From positions 1 through 64,000 of the forward strand of contig JBAKBP010013060.1 in assembly GCA_037953745.1 (NCBI GenBank): a DNA stretch of 64,000 nucleotides. The letters run 5' to 3'. Numbering within the stretch: the stretch's first letter is position 1; every line of letters starts with the position of its first letter. This stretch comes from Lithodes maja. Lineage: Eukaryota; Arthropoda; Malacostraca; Decapoda; Lithodidae. A program made the position numbers and the translations under genes. Below are positions 1 through 10,934 of this stretch, piece by piece. The notes beneath the pieces were generated by a model. It made no database searches, was not told where the DNA came from, and saw only the letters and a list, made by a program, of their open reading frames with translations.

Positions 1-1692
1 CTTTGTTTTCGTCTGTGACAACGGGAAGTATTTTATATCATTAGTAGAATATAAGATGCATTGTGTAAAGTTAAGGAGAAAGAGCGATAGAGGCAGTGTG
101 GTAGTAATATGTGCGTGTGTATGTATGTGCTGCCTCCCTCGCTCGGAGGAGTTTTCCCGCTCGCGCGCGGGCTTTCCCGCGCCCTTGATTGGCTGGCGGA
201 TCCTGGCGCGTCCTAGGGGCCTGCTGCCTTATGACGTCTCGGCCCGTGATTGGCCGACCATCGCGTCCTTGCGGGCTCCTGTGTAACTAACCTCCTCCAT
301 GAGGGTTCCCAGGAGCTGTTCTCCTCAGGACAGGCTTGGCGCGGATGCTTCTAACATCCCTTTGTATACTCCCTCCCGATCACCCCCTTTACCACTGTCT
401 CACTCTCTGGCCTTCTTCTTTTCCATTGCTTCTCGTCTTTATTCAATTACTTATCCCCTTGGGTTCTGCATACGGTTTCCATAGCCGGCCCATTGTATTG
501 CATGCGCCGTCCTCAGAGATATTTACATGTACTTAGAATAGGTTTTGAGGGTTCTTAGTTAGTAGAGGTTGGGAACTTAATGTGTCTCTATTATTGATTT
601 AGTGTTTCTGCTCTTTTATTTAATGCTAGACTGGGATAAGGTAACTGTAGTCATTGTCTCCAATGTGTGTACGGTTTGCTTATACCTACACGACTTCGAC
701 CGGTCCTGTGGTAGCCTGTGTTGTCTTTTCGCTTGCGTCCTTTGCGAGTGCAGCATTGTATTGACTGAGGGTTTTGGCCTGTTCCAGTTCCACACTTTGC
801 TGCCTCTTTGCTTGTCTTTAGAGGGTCGCCAAGATAGCACCAGATACTTGTGATCTGGATCTATCAAGAGAGCACCCTAGTCAATTAACGTAACTTACAG
901 GATGCAGTCTTAAGGACATCGCTAGGCTACGAGCCTGTCTTGCTCAACCACAGTTCCTTACCTAGAGTATTCCAGCTAGACATTATTAATCGAGTAGACA
1001 CTTATTAATATTTAATATAAGCTCTTTGATATGTACGCATTATTATTCACAGCATTTATTAGTCTAGGTTGTTGTTGAGTTGCACAACCATAGCAGACTG
1101 TTTCGTTGATGAGGAAGTACTTCTTTTGGTGTCGAGCATTGCTACCGTTGCGCATTTATAGTATTCTCGTGTCAGTTAACATTATATGTCCTATCTTTTA
1201 GTGTATTCCATTTACACGTGTGGTGTCCTGCCTCCTGCCTTTATATAGTTTAAGATACGAGCATCTTATTAGCATCAGACTTTCTTCAGAAGTTTCCAGG
1301 TGTATGCTGTAGGACTATACTTCACTTTCTTTCAGATAGGAGTGAAGAGTTTATTGTTATTTAGAGTAACTGTATTGAAGCATCTTTTTATTGTATTAAA
1401 TCTTGCAGTGATTTAATTGATCTTTTCATAGATTCCTTTTTATGCATTTTAACGCAACTTGCATCTTGTTTGTTATCAGGCTATACCAGTGTGGGTTAGC
1501 CTGAAGTAGAGTACATTTATGCCCAGTTAAGGATACCCCGTTATCGCAGATTAACTCTGGAGGGTATAATTGTTTTTGTTCGCCGGCATATAAGTTCGAG
1601 GGTTTGGATCTAGCGTACCGTTGTTGCATAGTTCCCTATTACTAGTCCAATCTTTAAGTGCCCTTGTTTTATTCGTAGCCCCGGTCGTAACA
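1..1692 (+). repeat. 5' LTR of element A (left 142 bp outside window)
   Basis: The LTR ends in GTCGTAACA, followed by AA and the primer-site core TGGCGACC, the same arrangement as in B, C and D. Its first 239 bases match the 3' LTR without indels. The inferred full length is about 1,834 bp. The small ORFs in it are not conserved as proteins and are not annotated. Confidence 0.92.
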
Positions 1693-1694
1693 AA

Positions 1695-1708
1695 TGGCGA
1701 CCTTGCCT
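1695..1708 (+). other. Primer-binding site of element A
   Basis: TGGCGACCTTGCCT lies two bases after the LTR end. TGG pairs with the CCA end of a tRNA. The core TGGCGACCTT is shared by all four gypsy elements here. A similar TGGCGACC start is used by arthropod elements primed with tRNA-Arg, so tRNA-Arg is a reasonable but unproven primer. Confidence 0.7.
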
Positions 1709-1929
1709 AGTATCTTATCTTAGTCGTCATACCAAATGAACTAAGAAATAATTGCAGGATTTTTGGACATTTGTTTTTGGAGGAATATTTTGGACACGTT
1801 GGATTTTTTTTTTTTGGCAACGTAGTATAGCACTTGAGTTGTCTTCAAGCATTTTTTGAGTGAATAGTTCTACATGAGAGTTTAGGTACTTCTTTTTTTT
1901 ATAAACGTTGAGAATTTTTGGTGGACACT

Positions 1930-3219
1930 ATGTCGAACGACGGATCAATGCACAGTGAGGACACAGTACGGGAAGCAGACTCTGAGGTGCAGCAGCGGGG
2001 TTTGTTAGAAGGCATTAGAGTAGTAACTAGTGAGGAGGATGCAAGGGAGTTTCTGGAGATGCCTATTACTGTTGACCGGGTGTCGGAGATTGATCGGTAT
2101 GGTCTCCAGTGTTTGGCCACGGTCATGGGGCATGTTGGCTCTAGCAGCATGACGAGAAGTGACCTGGTGGCCTGTGTGCTCGGTAGGGTGCATGGGGCTT
2201 CGGGTGGAGCGGGAGATGGGGCACCTTCGGCCCAGCCCCCATTCCACTCGACTCCTACCATGGCACCCCCTCGGGCTCCGGAGCCGGGCACGTTCCCGCA
2301 AGCCGATAGTCACTGGCAGCGTGGTTTGCCCCTGGGTGGATCACTGGGTGGGTCTCCAATTGTTGCATCTCCTCCTCCTCCTCCTCAAGGTTTAACTCCA
2401 GATATGATCTTCCAGCTTGAGATGGCTAAGATGGCTAAGCAGCAGGAATCTGAGCTGGAGATGGCTAAGCTTCAGGCTGAGGAGAGAAAGGCCATACGTG
2501 AGGCTGAGCTCGGGCAACGGCAGCGAGAGGCTGAGCTCAAGATTCAGGCTGAGGAGAGAAAGGCCATGTACTGTGCAGACATAGAGCTTGAGAAGTCTCG
2601 GGTGGAGTTGACAGGGCAGCGTCTCGGTTCTGGGAATCGAGGTCTTGATCAGTCTTTATTGCACCTTCTTAAGTTAGTCCCTGCATTTGATGAGTCGGGT
2701 GTCACCAAGTTTTTCCTGCGTTTTGAGAAGAAGTGCCGGGAGCACCAATGGCCCGAGGTTAAGTGGGCAGCCCTTGTTTCCTCTAGGTTGCTTGGCAAAG
2801 GACTCAAGGCATATGATGCGTTGCCCTTGGAGTCTTGCATCGATTATGAGGTATTGAAGGAAGCTGTTCTGCGGGCATACGAGTTACAACCAGAGACATA
2901 TAGGTTGAAGTTTCGGGGTGTTACGAAGGGTCGTGAGTGTAATTTTCTAGAACATGCCCGGGAACTGTCTGATGCTTTGAGAAATTGGCTGAGGTCAGAG
3001 AAGGTGACGACGTTCGAAGAGATTGAGCAGTTAGTCCTTCTAGAGCAATTTTTTAAATGCACAGGTGGCGACCTGACTTTGAACCTCAAAGAGAAACTTC
3101 CTAAAACTCTACAAAAGGCAGCTGAGATGGCTGACCTGAGATTATCACTGATTCGTGGGTGCGGGTCTGCACAACGGACCGATGCAGTTAACAAGGGGCG
3201 CAACACTCCACCCCCCTGA
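1930..3219 (+). CDS. gag: Gag polyprotein of element A, up to an in-frame TGA
   Basis: This encodes the capsid-forming Gag protein that packages the element RNA. The first ATG (1930) begins MSNDGSMHSED, matching the C start at 42223; the open frame extends slightly upstream without an ATG. The N-terminal part has the conserved DRYGLQCLATV block. A charged, repetitive EMAKLQAEERKAIREAEL region around 2400-2600 is a likely coiled coil. A retroviral-type capsid region follows, with FFLRFEKKCREHQWPE and LRAYELQPETYRLKF. The frame stops at TGA (3217-3219) exactly where element B has CGA (Arg). The CCHC knuckle and protease follow in the same frame, so the stop looks like a CpG-type C-to-T nonsense change, although programmed readthrough cannot be excluded. 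Confidence 0.85.
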   Translation: MSNDGSMHSEDTVREADSEVQQRGLLEGIRVVTSEEDAREFLEMPITVDRVSEIDRYGLQCLATVMGHVGSSSMTRSDLVACVLGRVHGASGGAGDGAPSAQPPFHSTPTMAPPRAPEPGTFPQADSHWQRGLPLGGSLGGSPIVASPPPPPQGLTPDMIFQLEMAKMAKQQESELEMAKLQAEERKAIREAELGQRQREAELKIQAEERKAMYCADIELEKSRVELTGQRLGSGNRGLDQSLLHLLKLVPAFDESGVTKFFLRFEKKCREHQWPEVKWAALVSSRLLGKGLKAYDALPLESCIDYEVLKEAVLRAYELQPETYRLKFRGVTKGRECNFLEHARELSDALRNWLRSEKVTTFEEIEQLVLLEQFFKCTGGDLTLNLKEKLPKTLQKAAEMADLRLSLIRGCGSAQRTDAVNKGRNTPPP

Positions 3220-5719
3220 GTCAGTGATGCAACATTTAATAACAAAAGCAAGAGCAATGATACCAATTTTGATCACAAACCGAAAACCGTCCCGTTTAAG
3301 AAAGGTCAGGACCCTTCCCCACCTCAGGGGAAGTCCAAGGGTGAAGTAGAGTGTTTTAAGTGTCATAAAAAGGGGCATTTTGCACGTTCCTGCCCTAGTA
3401 ACCAATCTACAGCAGTCGTGTCTTTGGCTAGCAACATTGGGGTGTCTCTGAGGTCTTCTGCATTTACCCGGGGTGATATGTCAGATGCGGGGGCACAGCC
3501 AGTGAAGGAGTGTCCGGAAGGCTCGAAACCTGTCCGCGATGCTTTTTGCGACCATAGAGGGCGTGGCTGCGTGAGTTGGGCTGGTTGCAAGCATGGGTTG
3601 GAGTTGTTGCGTGATACAGGTGCATCCCAGATTCTGATGAAAAACTTTACAGGCCAACCTATAAACGCAGCACGGGTAGTTGTGGTGCAGGGTATTAATG
3701 CTACACGGTCATACCCATTAGTTCGAGTGGAGCTGGAGGTTGATGGTGTGACACGAGAGATAGATGTTGGAATCATAGAGAAACTGCCAATAGAGGGCGT
3801 CGACCTTCTTCTCGGCAACGACTTTGCGGTGCCTACTTCTGAGGTTCCACCCTTAGTCGTTGCCGAGAGGGCCGCCGACGTGAATAGGGAGGGGCAGGAG
3901 TTGGTCGAGAGGTGTCAACTACAGCAGATGGCGTGTGTTGTCACCCGATCTCGTGCATCTAAGGTGTCACAGCCTATTCCTCAGTCTCTAGACCAGCGGA
4001 GGAACGGTCGGAAGGAGAAATCTAAAGTTGGGAAAAGTTTTGAGAGTTTTGATCCAGCGGCTCTTCTTGGCGACTCAGTATTAGCACCAATGTTAAGGTC
4101 CGGAGTGGCCCCAGAACCTGTCACACTTGGTGAGGAGGTAGGGCGTGAGAAAACTCCGAGACAGCACCGTTACTCTCGCAAGCAAGATAGGATCGAACAG
4201 TCCAGTACCGGGGGAGGCCATAAGTTGCTCCGGGAGCACCTCGATAAATTGGCTCCTTCGGATATCTGTCGGCTGCAGCTAGGTGATCCTGAGCTGCAGA
4301 AGTGTAGTAACGGTGCAATCGAACTTGAGGAGGACGGGGATGCAAAGCCGGGGGACTTCTTTCGTGTGGAGGGTATTTTGTACAGGCGTTTTCTAGATCC
4401 CAGACGGAGTTGGGAGGGTGGGTCGAGAGTGGTTGACCAGTTGGTAGTGCCTAGTGTGTGCCGTGATAGCCTACTGAGGTTGGCGCATGATGTACCGTTG
4501 GCAGGACATTTGGGTGTACGTAAGACGGTAGCAGCCTTGGCGAAATTGTTTTGGTGGCCAGGTATGAAGGCACATGTGGAGTCATGGGTGGCAATGTGCA
4601 GTACCTGCCAGACAGTAGGTAAACCAAACCAATGTATTCCCAAGGCTCCGTTACACCCTATTCCTGTAATCGGGTCAACATTCAGTAAGGTTATAATCGA
4701 CATGGTTGGCCCTCTACCCACTACTAGTGCAGGCAACAAGTACCTCCTCACAATCATGGATGTTGCCACTCGTTATCCGGATGCATACCCCATGCGAAAT
4801 GGTACTGCTAAGACTGTTGTTCGTAAATTGCTATTGTACTGTTCTAGATACGGGTACCCGCAGGAATTGCAGTCAGACCAAGGGTCCAAATTTACTTCTA
4901 ACCTTTTCAAACAGACCATGCAGCAGCACGGTATCAGTACAGTTGTCTCTTCAGCCTATCACCCAGAGAGTCAAGGGGTGTTGGAGAGGTGGCACTCGAC
5001 TCTGAAAAGCATGCTGCGTTGTTACTGTGTTGAAAATGGCAAGGATTGGGATCTTGGGTTGCCCTATGTTTTATTCGCTGCTCGGGAGGTACCGGGTGAA
5101 AGCCTCGGGTTCAGTCCCAATGAGTTAGTCTTCAGACATCAGGTCAGAGGCCCCCTCAACATGGTTAGAGAAATCTGGGCGGGCACAACAAAACCATGTT
5201 CCATGTTAAAGTATGTCCTCGAGAGCAGAGAGAGAATGCTGAGAAGCCTAGAGTTGGCAGGTAGGAATTTGGTAGGGTCGCAAGCACTGATGAAGGACAG
5301 GTACGATGAGAAGACAAAACTCCGGGAGTTTAAGGTGGGGCAGGAGGTATTGATTTTGTTACCTCTGCCAGGTCATCCGTTGTCTGATAAGTACGCTGGT
5401 CCTTATAAGGTGGTAAAGAAGATCTCTGACCTAGACTATCTTGTGGCTACTCCAGATAGGCGTAAAAAGAATCAGCTGTGCCATATGAATCTGGTGAAAG
5501 AGTTTGTGAGGCGCCCCCCTGAGCCTCTCGCTGTCCCTGTATTGAACTTCAGCGGTCATGGTGGAGAAGGAGTGAGGGACAGTGAAGCCCAGGTGGAAGA
5601 TAACTTGGAGTGTCATGTCTCTGCTGACCAGTGGGCGGGGAACTCCAGACAGGTGGCTGACGATGCTCTAGTGCACCTGCCTGAGCAACAGCGTGTAGCC
5701 GTGCAGCGCCTGTTTGCTT
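3220..5719 (+). CDS. pol: CCHC knuckle, aspartic protease and integrase of element A
   Basis: The frame continues from gag after the TGA. Seen in order: a CCHC zinc knuckle CFKCHKKGHFARSC (3352-3393); the protease active site DTGAS (3613-3627), followed by GVDLLLGNDF; an integrase HHCC zinc domain (GHLGVRKT to CSTCQT, about 4490-4615); a DDE core with Asp in IIDMVG (4699-4701), Asp in QSDQG (4876-4878) and Glu in VLERWH (4984-4986), giving D-35-E spacing; and a GPY/F C-terminal module (FKVGQEVLILLPLPGHP to AGPYKV, about 5330-5420). Integrase ahead of RT is the Gmr1-like order. The frame is interrupted at 5719 by the solo LTR. The integrase looks catalytically intact. Confidence 0.88.
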
Positions 5720-7516
5720 TGTGACGCCTCCCAGCGCTGGCAGAATGGTTGCGTGGGGCATTGCAGCTCGCTAGCGCTCGCCAGGATGGGGGGATAGGCT
5801 ACAGTTGTCCTAGAATGATCTGCTTTATTTCATTAGGGTCGTGTTGCCACAGACAGTCTAGAAATGGTCTTTGTTTTGGTCTGTGACCGCGCCTTATATT
5901 TTATATTCACTATAATATAAATGTTGCTTGTGTGGGAAGCGAGCGAGAGAGAGAGAGCGAGCGAGCAGGGTGGGGGAGGTGAGTGTTGCTTTTCCTCCTC
6001 CTCCCTCCTCCCTCCCGGAGGAGTTGTTCGCCCGCATGGTCTTTTCTCTCGGTTTTGATTTGCTGGTGGTTCCTGGCGCCTTCTGCAGGCCTGCTGCCGG
6101 GTGAAGTAGCGGCCTGTGATTGGCTGACCACCGTGCCTTTGTGTGGGATCCTGGAGGGGTCCAGAGGAGCTATTCTCCTCAGAGCTGGCCTGACACGCGT
6201 ATCGTCTACATCCTTTGCAATTCTGTCCCCCATACTCGCCACTTTGCATACTATTTCTCTCTCTCGACTTCTCCTTTCTCATTCTCTAATCTTTATTAAA
6301 CTCAACATCCCTTCTGGTTTCAGCATAGACGTTCACCGTCGGCCAGTCGTATTGTACACGAATCTCTCGGATATTTCTATGTATTAGGCTTTAATGAGGT
6401 TTGGAGAGACGGACTTTTCCGTGTGTGTCCTCTCTCGGGAAGGTTGTAGACCGGTATATGTCTCCCTGACAGGGTGTTGAGTGATTCTGCTTAGTTATTT
6501 AAAGCTAGACTGGGGGTAAGGTTACTGTGTCGTTGTCTCCGATGTGTGCAGTGTTAGCTAAGCCCTGCACGACATCGACAGGTACTGTGGGAGCCTAGGT
6601 TGTCTTCGGGTGGGTTTACTTTGCGAGCACAGCACTGTGGTGTGAGAGGGCCATAGCCTATCCCTCACAACATAGTGCTGCCTCTTTGTGTTGACTTCTG
6701 AGGGATCGCCAGGATAGAACTAGGTACTAGAGACCTAGATTTATCAAGAGAGCATCCCCGTCATATAACGTAATCTTCATTATACCACCTTCGGACAACG
6801 TTAGGCTACGAGCCGCATGCTCGCCCATTGTTGCCCTGCCTTGATACCCCAGCTAGACTTTATTAACCGAGCAGACACTGGTTAGAGATAAGGCCCCATT
6901 ATTATATGTATGCCACATTATTATTCACTGCACTTTTGAGCCGAGGTTGTTGTTGAGTTGTACAACCCTAGTAGGCTGTTGCGTTGTGTCAAGAAGCATT
7001 TCTTTAGTTGTCGAGCATTACTACCTTTGCGCAGTCTTTATTATTCGCCTGCCTATTATTACTATATGTCCTAGTATTTATTGTGACCCGTGTTCTGCAT
7101 TATAATTGTTCAAGATTCTTTACGAACATCTTCCCAGCATCAGACTTATTTCAGAAGTTTCCAGTTGATGTTGCAGGACTAGCATTGCACTTTCTTTAAT
7201 ACAGGAGTGCCAGTTATTTGAGTATCTACCGTAACGTTAATTAATCACGTTAACTATCTTTTCTTTGTGTAACCTAATCGAGTAATCTTTTACTGTTTGA
7301 GAATAGGCTGTTTCATCAAGCGTCAGCCTAGTGTGTGTGCACCAGTTACCGAGTCATAGGATACTTCGTTGTCCAGGCACGACTCAGGGCGGTAATGGTG
7401 TTTTGTTTTCCAGTGTTTAAGGCAGGGGTTGGATCTAGTGTTACCGTTGTTGCATTTTGCCATTATCTAGTCCAATGTTGAAGAGCCCTGTGTCTTTGAG
7501 AACCTGGATCGTAACA
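5720..7516 (+). mobile_element. Solo LTR of a related gypsy subfamily, nested in pol of element A
   Basis: It starts TGTGACGC and ends ATCGTAACA, the family LTR termini, with length 1,797 bp. The 4-bp GCTT is duplicated at 5716-5719 and 7517-7520. Pol homology stops at one side and resumes at the other. The sequence resembles, but clearly differs from, the LTRs of A, B, C and D. A solo LTR is the usual product of recombination between the two LTRs of a full insertion. Confidence 0.92.
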
Positions 7517-8273
7517 GCTTCATACCCCACTATGTTTGCAGAGCATCCAGGCCTCACAACTTGAGTGGTGCATGACGTGGACGTGGGTGATCAACCCCCC
7601 TTTAAATCAGTACCCTACAGAATTTCACCCATTAAACTCCCAGCCCTCAGAGCGGAGTTAGAGTATATGTTAGAACGGGGGTTGATTGAGAAGGGGGCAG
7701 TTAGGTGGACATCTCCTGTCACTCTGCAGCCCAAGCCAGACGGGAAGGTTCGCTTCTGCATTGACTTTCGGAGATTGAACGGGTTGACTCCCACCAATGC
7801 TTATCCCCTTCCCCGTGTTGATCATAGTGTAGACAAGATTGGTAAGGCACAGTTTCTAACTAAGGTAGACCTCGTGAAAGGCTACTGGCAGGTGCCCTTG
7901 TCTGAGCGGGCGAAGGGGGTATGCGGGTTTGTGGTTGATGGGAACACCGACCGTTGCAATGTGATGCCGTATGGCCTTAAAAATGCCCCAGCAACCTTCC
8001 AGAGTCTTATGAACGAGTTAGTAGCTGACATCCCTAACTGCTCTCTGTCTACCTAGATGACGTTATAATCTACGATGACAACTTTGAGAGTCACTGTGAG
8101 CACATAGAAGCCTTGTTTCGGAAGCTCAGTGAGGCCAGCTTGGTGGTCAATCTGGGCAAGTGTGACTTGTCCGGGTAACTGTACAGTATCTTGGGTTAGG
8201 CCAGGTGTGCCCCCCCCAAAACAAGATACAGGCTATTAATCAGTTCCCCAGGCTGTTCACCAAGCGGTAGATC
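7517..8273 (+). pseudogene. pol: Reverse transcriptase of element A, frameshifted at the YLDD box
   Basis: After the target-site duplication the pol homology resumes. The frame 7565-8056 covers the RT fingers and palm: SPVTLQPKPDGKVRFCIDF, DLVKGYWQVPLSERAK and MPYGLKNAPATFQ. It then stops, because the codons for the catalytic YLDD (TACCTAGATGAC, about 8049-8060) are in another frame. A further damaged stretch lies near 8160-8270. In element C the corresponding region is intact. This RT is therefore inactive as read. Confidence 0.85.
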
Positions 8274-8852
8274 ATGAGATTTTTGGGCATGATCGGTTAC
8301 TATCGCCGTTTCATTCAGGGTTATTCTACTGTGTTAGCTCCTCTGACAGATTTACTAGCAAAAGACAAAAAGTTCAAGTGGGCACCTGAGTGTGAAAGGG
8401 CTTTTTCGCTGGTCAAGCACCTACTATGCACTCACCCAATCCTCAGGGCCCCTGACTTTGAAAGACCATTCCAGCTGGCAACAGATGCCAGCGGTGTAGG
8501 GGCTGGTGCCGTCTTAATGCAAACAGACGAGGAAGGTTTGGAGCATCCAGTCAGTTTCTTTTCCAAGAAGTTTAATTCCGCTCAGAAAAACTACTCTGTG
8601 GTGGAGAAAGAACTGCTGGCAATAGTGTTGCCGCTCAGGCACTTTGAAGTATATGTTCCTACCTACGGGCCAGTCGTGGTGATTTACACCGACCACCACC
8701 CTCTTAAATTTCTGAACCAATTCCACAACCGGAATATGAGGCTGACACGTTGGTCACTCATGTTGCAAGAATACAATCTAGACATTCGCCATATTGCCGG
8801 TTGTGAGAATGTGATTGCAGACTGTTTGTCGAGGGTGGAGGATCCGGCGTAG
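8274..8852 (+). CDS. pol: RT connection and RNase H domain of element A
   Basis: The frame begins MRFLGMIGYYRRFI, the end of RT, and continues into RNase H: FQLATDASGVGAGAVL, a Glu in VVEKELLAIV, IYTDHHPLKFL, and the closing HIAGCENVIADCLSR typical of Ty3/gypsy RNase H. It ends at TAG (8850-8852) and no integrase follows it, because integrase lies upstream. It is part of one ancestral pol frame and is separated only by mutations. Confidence 0.85.
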   Translation: MRFLGMIGYYRRFIQGYSTVLAPLTDLLAKDKKFKWAPECERAFSLVKHLLCTHPILRAPDFERPFQLATDASGVGAGAVLMQTDEEGLEHPVSFFSKKFNSAQKNYSVVEKELLAIVLPLRHFEVYVPTYGPVVVIYTDHHPLKFLNQFHNRNMRLTRWSLMLQEYNLDIRHIAGCENVIADCLSRVEDPA

Positions 8853-9622
8853 ATCACCACAGGTGTGTGGGTTTGAGTGGAGAAAAATCAGGCTTGCCCC
8901 TGTAGAGCAGCCGTCAAAAACAACATTAAAATTAAATCAAAAAATCACATAAAAACTCTTTCTTTTTGATAGTTAATTGTAAATTGCCAATGTTATAACT
9001 AAAGTCCTAAGTTGAACCTGTCTTTCACTTAGTTGGCTGGGCTCTGTGAAGCTCGCTCAGGGAGCATAGCAGGCTAAAATTATACTATTGTGTTTGGGAG
9101 GGGTTATAAGAACATAAACATAAGAACATAAGAAAATGGGAGTCTGCAGAAAGCCGATTGGCCTAAGCAAGGCAGATCCCTGTCCCACACAACCCCAATT
9201 ACAAAGCCCAATTATAGGCTCAACACTCTAATACCCTGAGGATCATCTTACCAAACGGTTAGAGATTAACGCAGGATTACGGGGGTCTGCAGAGCGCTGA
9301 TTGGCCCAACCCTGCTGATCCCCCTTCACACCCAACCCTTCTCGTCCATATGCTTATCCAATTTTATCTTAAAGCTCCCTATCGTTTGTAATCCCACTAT
9401 AGCACTTGGTAGTCCATTCCACCCATCTACAACTCTGTTACCAAACCAATATTAACCAATATTATTATAAGATTTTCTTTATGCTAATATGTTGTTTTAT
9501 TTAAGATTGAGCTTTGCATTTCATTTCTGGTGGAGTGGCTAGGTGAGGTGGGTCTTGTCGGCATTCTGCCTTGTCAGACATGGTGCTCGCCTAATGTTGA
9601 GCGTCCTATATCTTGGGTGGGG
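8853..9622 (+). other. 3' noncoding region of element A with polypurine tract
   Basis: No coding sequence is seen. It is similar to the 3' regions of B and C, including the GAAGCTCGCTC...GGGAGCATA stretch near 9048-9067. It is interrupted by a CR1-like LINE fragment. The polypurine tract TCTTGGGTGGGG (9611-9622) directly precedes the 3' LTR, as in the other elements. Confidence 0.75.
9106..9457 (-). mobile_element. CR1-like LINE 3' fragment inserted in element A
   Basis: Read on the minus strand, it starts near 9457 with a degraded RT C-terminus (NRVVDGWNGLP, then a TIGSFKIKLDKHMDEK-like stretch). This resembles the C-terminal signature NRVVNLWNGLP of the CR1 copies elsewhere in the window. 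It ends in short tandem TTATGTTC units near 9106-9132. Short tandem 3' ends without poly(A) are characteristic of the CR1 group. It is a different, older subfamily than the one at 11170-15293. Confidence 0.75.
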
Positions 9623-10003
9623 TGTGACGTCTACCAGCGTGGGCAGAATCGCCTCTCGTTAGCCACTAGCGCTCGCCAGGGACATCGAAATGGGCTACAG
9701 TTATCCGAGAATGTTGTTCTTTCTTTCCTTGTGCTCGCATTGTCACAGACAGTCCAGTGGTGGTCTTTGTTTTCGTCTGCGACAACGGGAAGTATTTTAT
9801 ATCATTAGTAGAATATAAGATGCATTGTGTAAAGTTAAGGAGAAAGAGCAATAGAGGCAGCATGGTAGTAATATGTGCGTGTGTATGTATGCGCTGCCTC
9901 CCTCGCTCGGAGGAGTTTTCCCGCTCGCGCGCGGGCTTTCCCGTGCCCTTGATTGGCTGGCGGATCCTGGCGCATCCTAGGGGCCTGCTGCCTTGTGACG
10001 TCT
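9623..10003 (+). repeat. 3' LTR of element A, truncated
   Basis: It starts TGTGACGT after the polypurine tract. The first 381 bp match the family, and from 9765 onward they align with window bases 1-239. Homology stops abruptly after GACGTCT and a CA microsatellite follows shortly. The remaining 1.45 kb of the LTR is missing. Confidence 0.88.
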
Positions 10004-10021
10004 ATGTAGATCTATCTCTCA

Positions 10022-10022
<1 letters not shown>

Positions 10023-10079
<57 letters not shown>
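10023..10079. repeat. (CA)n microsatellite
   Basis: About 28 CA units lie immediately after the broken end of the element A 3' LTR. Confidence 0.97.
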
Positions 10080-10080
<1 letters not shown>

Positions 10081-10221
10081 GCTCTCTCTCTCTCCACCAA
10101 GGCACCTTGCCAGCATCATCACAGGAACACCATCAACAACATTCGGAGTTCCCTTACCCACTTTCGGATATGTTCACCCGGTCTGCGCATTCATAACAGG
10201 AGGGCTTTAAAAAAAATAAAA

Positions 10222-10225
<4 letters not shown>

Positions 10226-10274
<49 letters not shown>

Positions 10275-10355
10275 CAGAGAGAGAATACAGGCAGACAGAG
10301 AGCAAGAAAGTGAAACAGACAGAGAGGGAGAGAGAGAGAGAGAGCGAGAGAGAGA
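10226..10355. repeat. (GA)n microsatellite, interrupted
   Basis: A perfect GA run is followed by degenerate GA, with ACAGAC interruptions. The Glu/Arg- and Ser/Leu-rich ORFs here are artefacts of the repeat. Confidence 0.95.
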
Positions 10356-10381
10356 ATGTATGAAGTAACCTGGAATCCATC

Positions 10382-10736
10382 TTAAGAGGGAATGGGTCGT
10401 TTTTCTGGACATCTTTCTCCCTCATGTTTAGCCCCATTAGTTTTCAGATTTTAAGACGTTCTGCCCATTAGTTTGGCGATTTTAAGACCTTGCGCCCCTT
10501 TTCTTTGACATTCGTTTCAATTAGATGTAAATGTTTCCTGGCGAGCAATAGCGAGCCTGTAATTTAGGAGAAACTGGCCTTCGGCCGGCAAATTTTTCCA
10601 CCGAGAAATGTACAAATATATCTTGAAAGGGGGTCCTTGGGTTGTTGTTTTATGTGTGCTGGAGGTCTAGGGAGGAAACTAGAAAAATAATAAATAAATG
10701 CAAAAAACGACCAAAAACCGACCCTTCTCCCCTTAA
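10382..10736 (+). mobile_element. MITE-1 copy (piggyBac-like, TTAA-flanked)
   Basis: TTAA lies at both ends. The inverted ends are related to GGGGAGATGGGTCGTTTTT. No ORF is present. Internal landmarks shared by all copies are TTTAGCCCCATTAGTTTT, the CTGGCGAGC.ATAGCGAGCCTG motif and GAGGTCTAGGGAGGAAACTA. TTAA targets and inverted ends starting with a G/C triplet fit a piggyBac-mobilised MITE. Confidence 0.8.
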
Positions 10737-10934
10737 CGCTTTCTGTACCAGCGACGTCTGTTACATTTTATTCTAGCTATATCTAGACGATTTTATGCAG
10801 TTTAGAAAGGATCTGTGGTAGTTAAAAGGGTGTTCCAATATTACTTTTCTTGCAATTTTTACTACATAATTTGATCGCTTATATTTGTGATTTTTTCCCT
10901 CCCAATAGACGATTTAGGAAGGATCAGTGGGAAA
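10737..10934 (+). mobile_element. MITE-3-like half element
   Basis: It begins CGCTTTCTGTACCAGCGACGTC directly after the TTAA of the MITE-1 copy. That end is shared with copies near 26629, 28543 and 37862. It contains TAGACGATTT...AGAAAGGATCTGTGG. The other end is degraded. Confidence 0.6.

Larger units (their letters stand above)
1..10003 (+). mobile_element. Element A: Gmr1-like Ty3/gypsy retrotransposon, degenerate
   Basis: Order seen: partial 5' LTR, leader with primer site, Gag, CCHC knuckle, protease, integrase, reverse transcriptase, RNase H, polypurine tract, truncated 3' LTR. Integrase precedes RT, as known for Gmr1-like members of Ty3/gypsy. Comparing the 3' LTR start with window base 1 puts about 142 bases of the 5' LTR outside the window. 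The LTR overlap (1-239 against 9765-10003) has about 8 mismatches, mostly transitions, so this is the oldest of the four gypsy copies. It is broken by an in-frame TGA, a nested solo LTR, an RT frameshift and a CR1 insertion. Confidence 0.9.

Noticed and set aside
602..867. 83-aa ORFs on both strands
   Set aside because: Inside the LTR of element A; not preserved in related LTRs.
9530..9808. 92-aa ORF spanning the element A polypurine tract and LTR start
   Set aside because: Crosses the non-coding/LTR boundary; a chance frame.
10191..10437. Ser/Leu- and Glu/Arg-rich ORFs on both strands
   Set aside because: They are translations of GA/CT microsatellites. The same applies at 35287-35586, 37454-37709 and 51594-51803.
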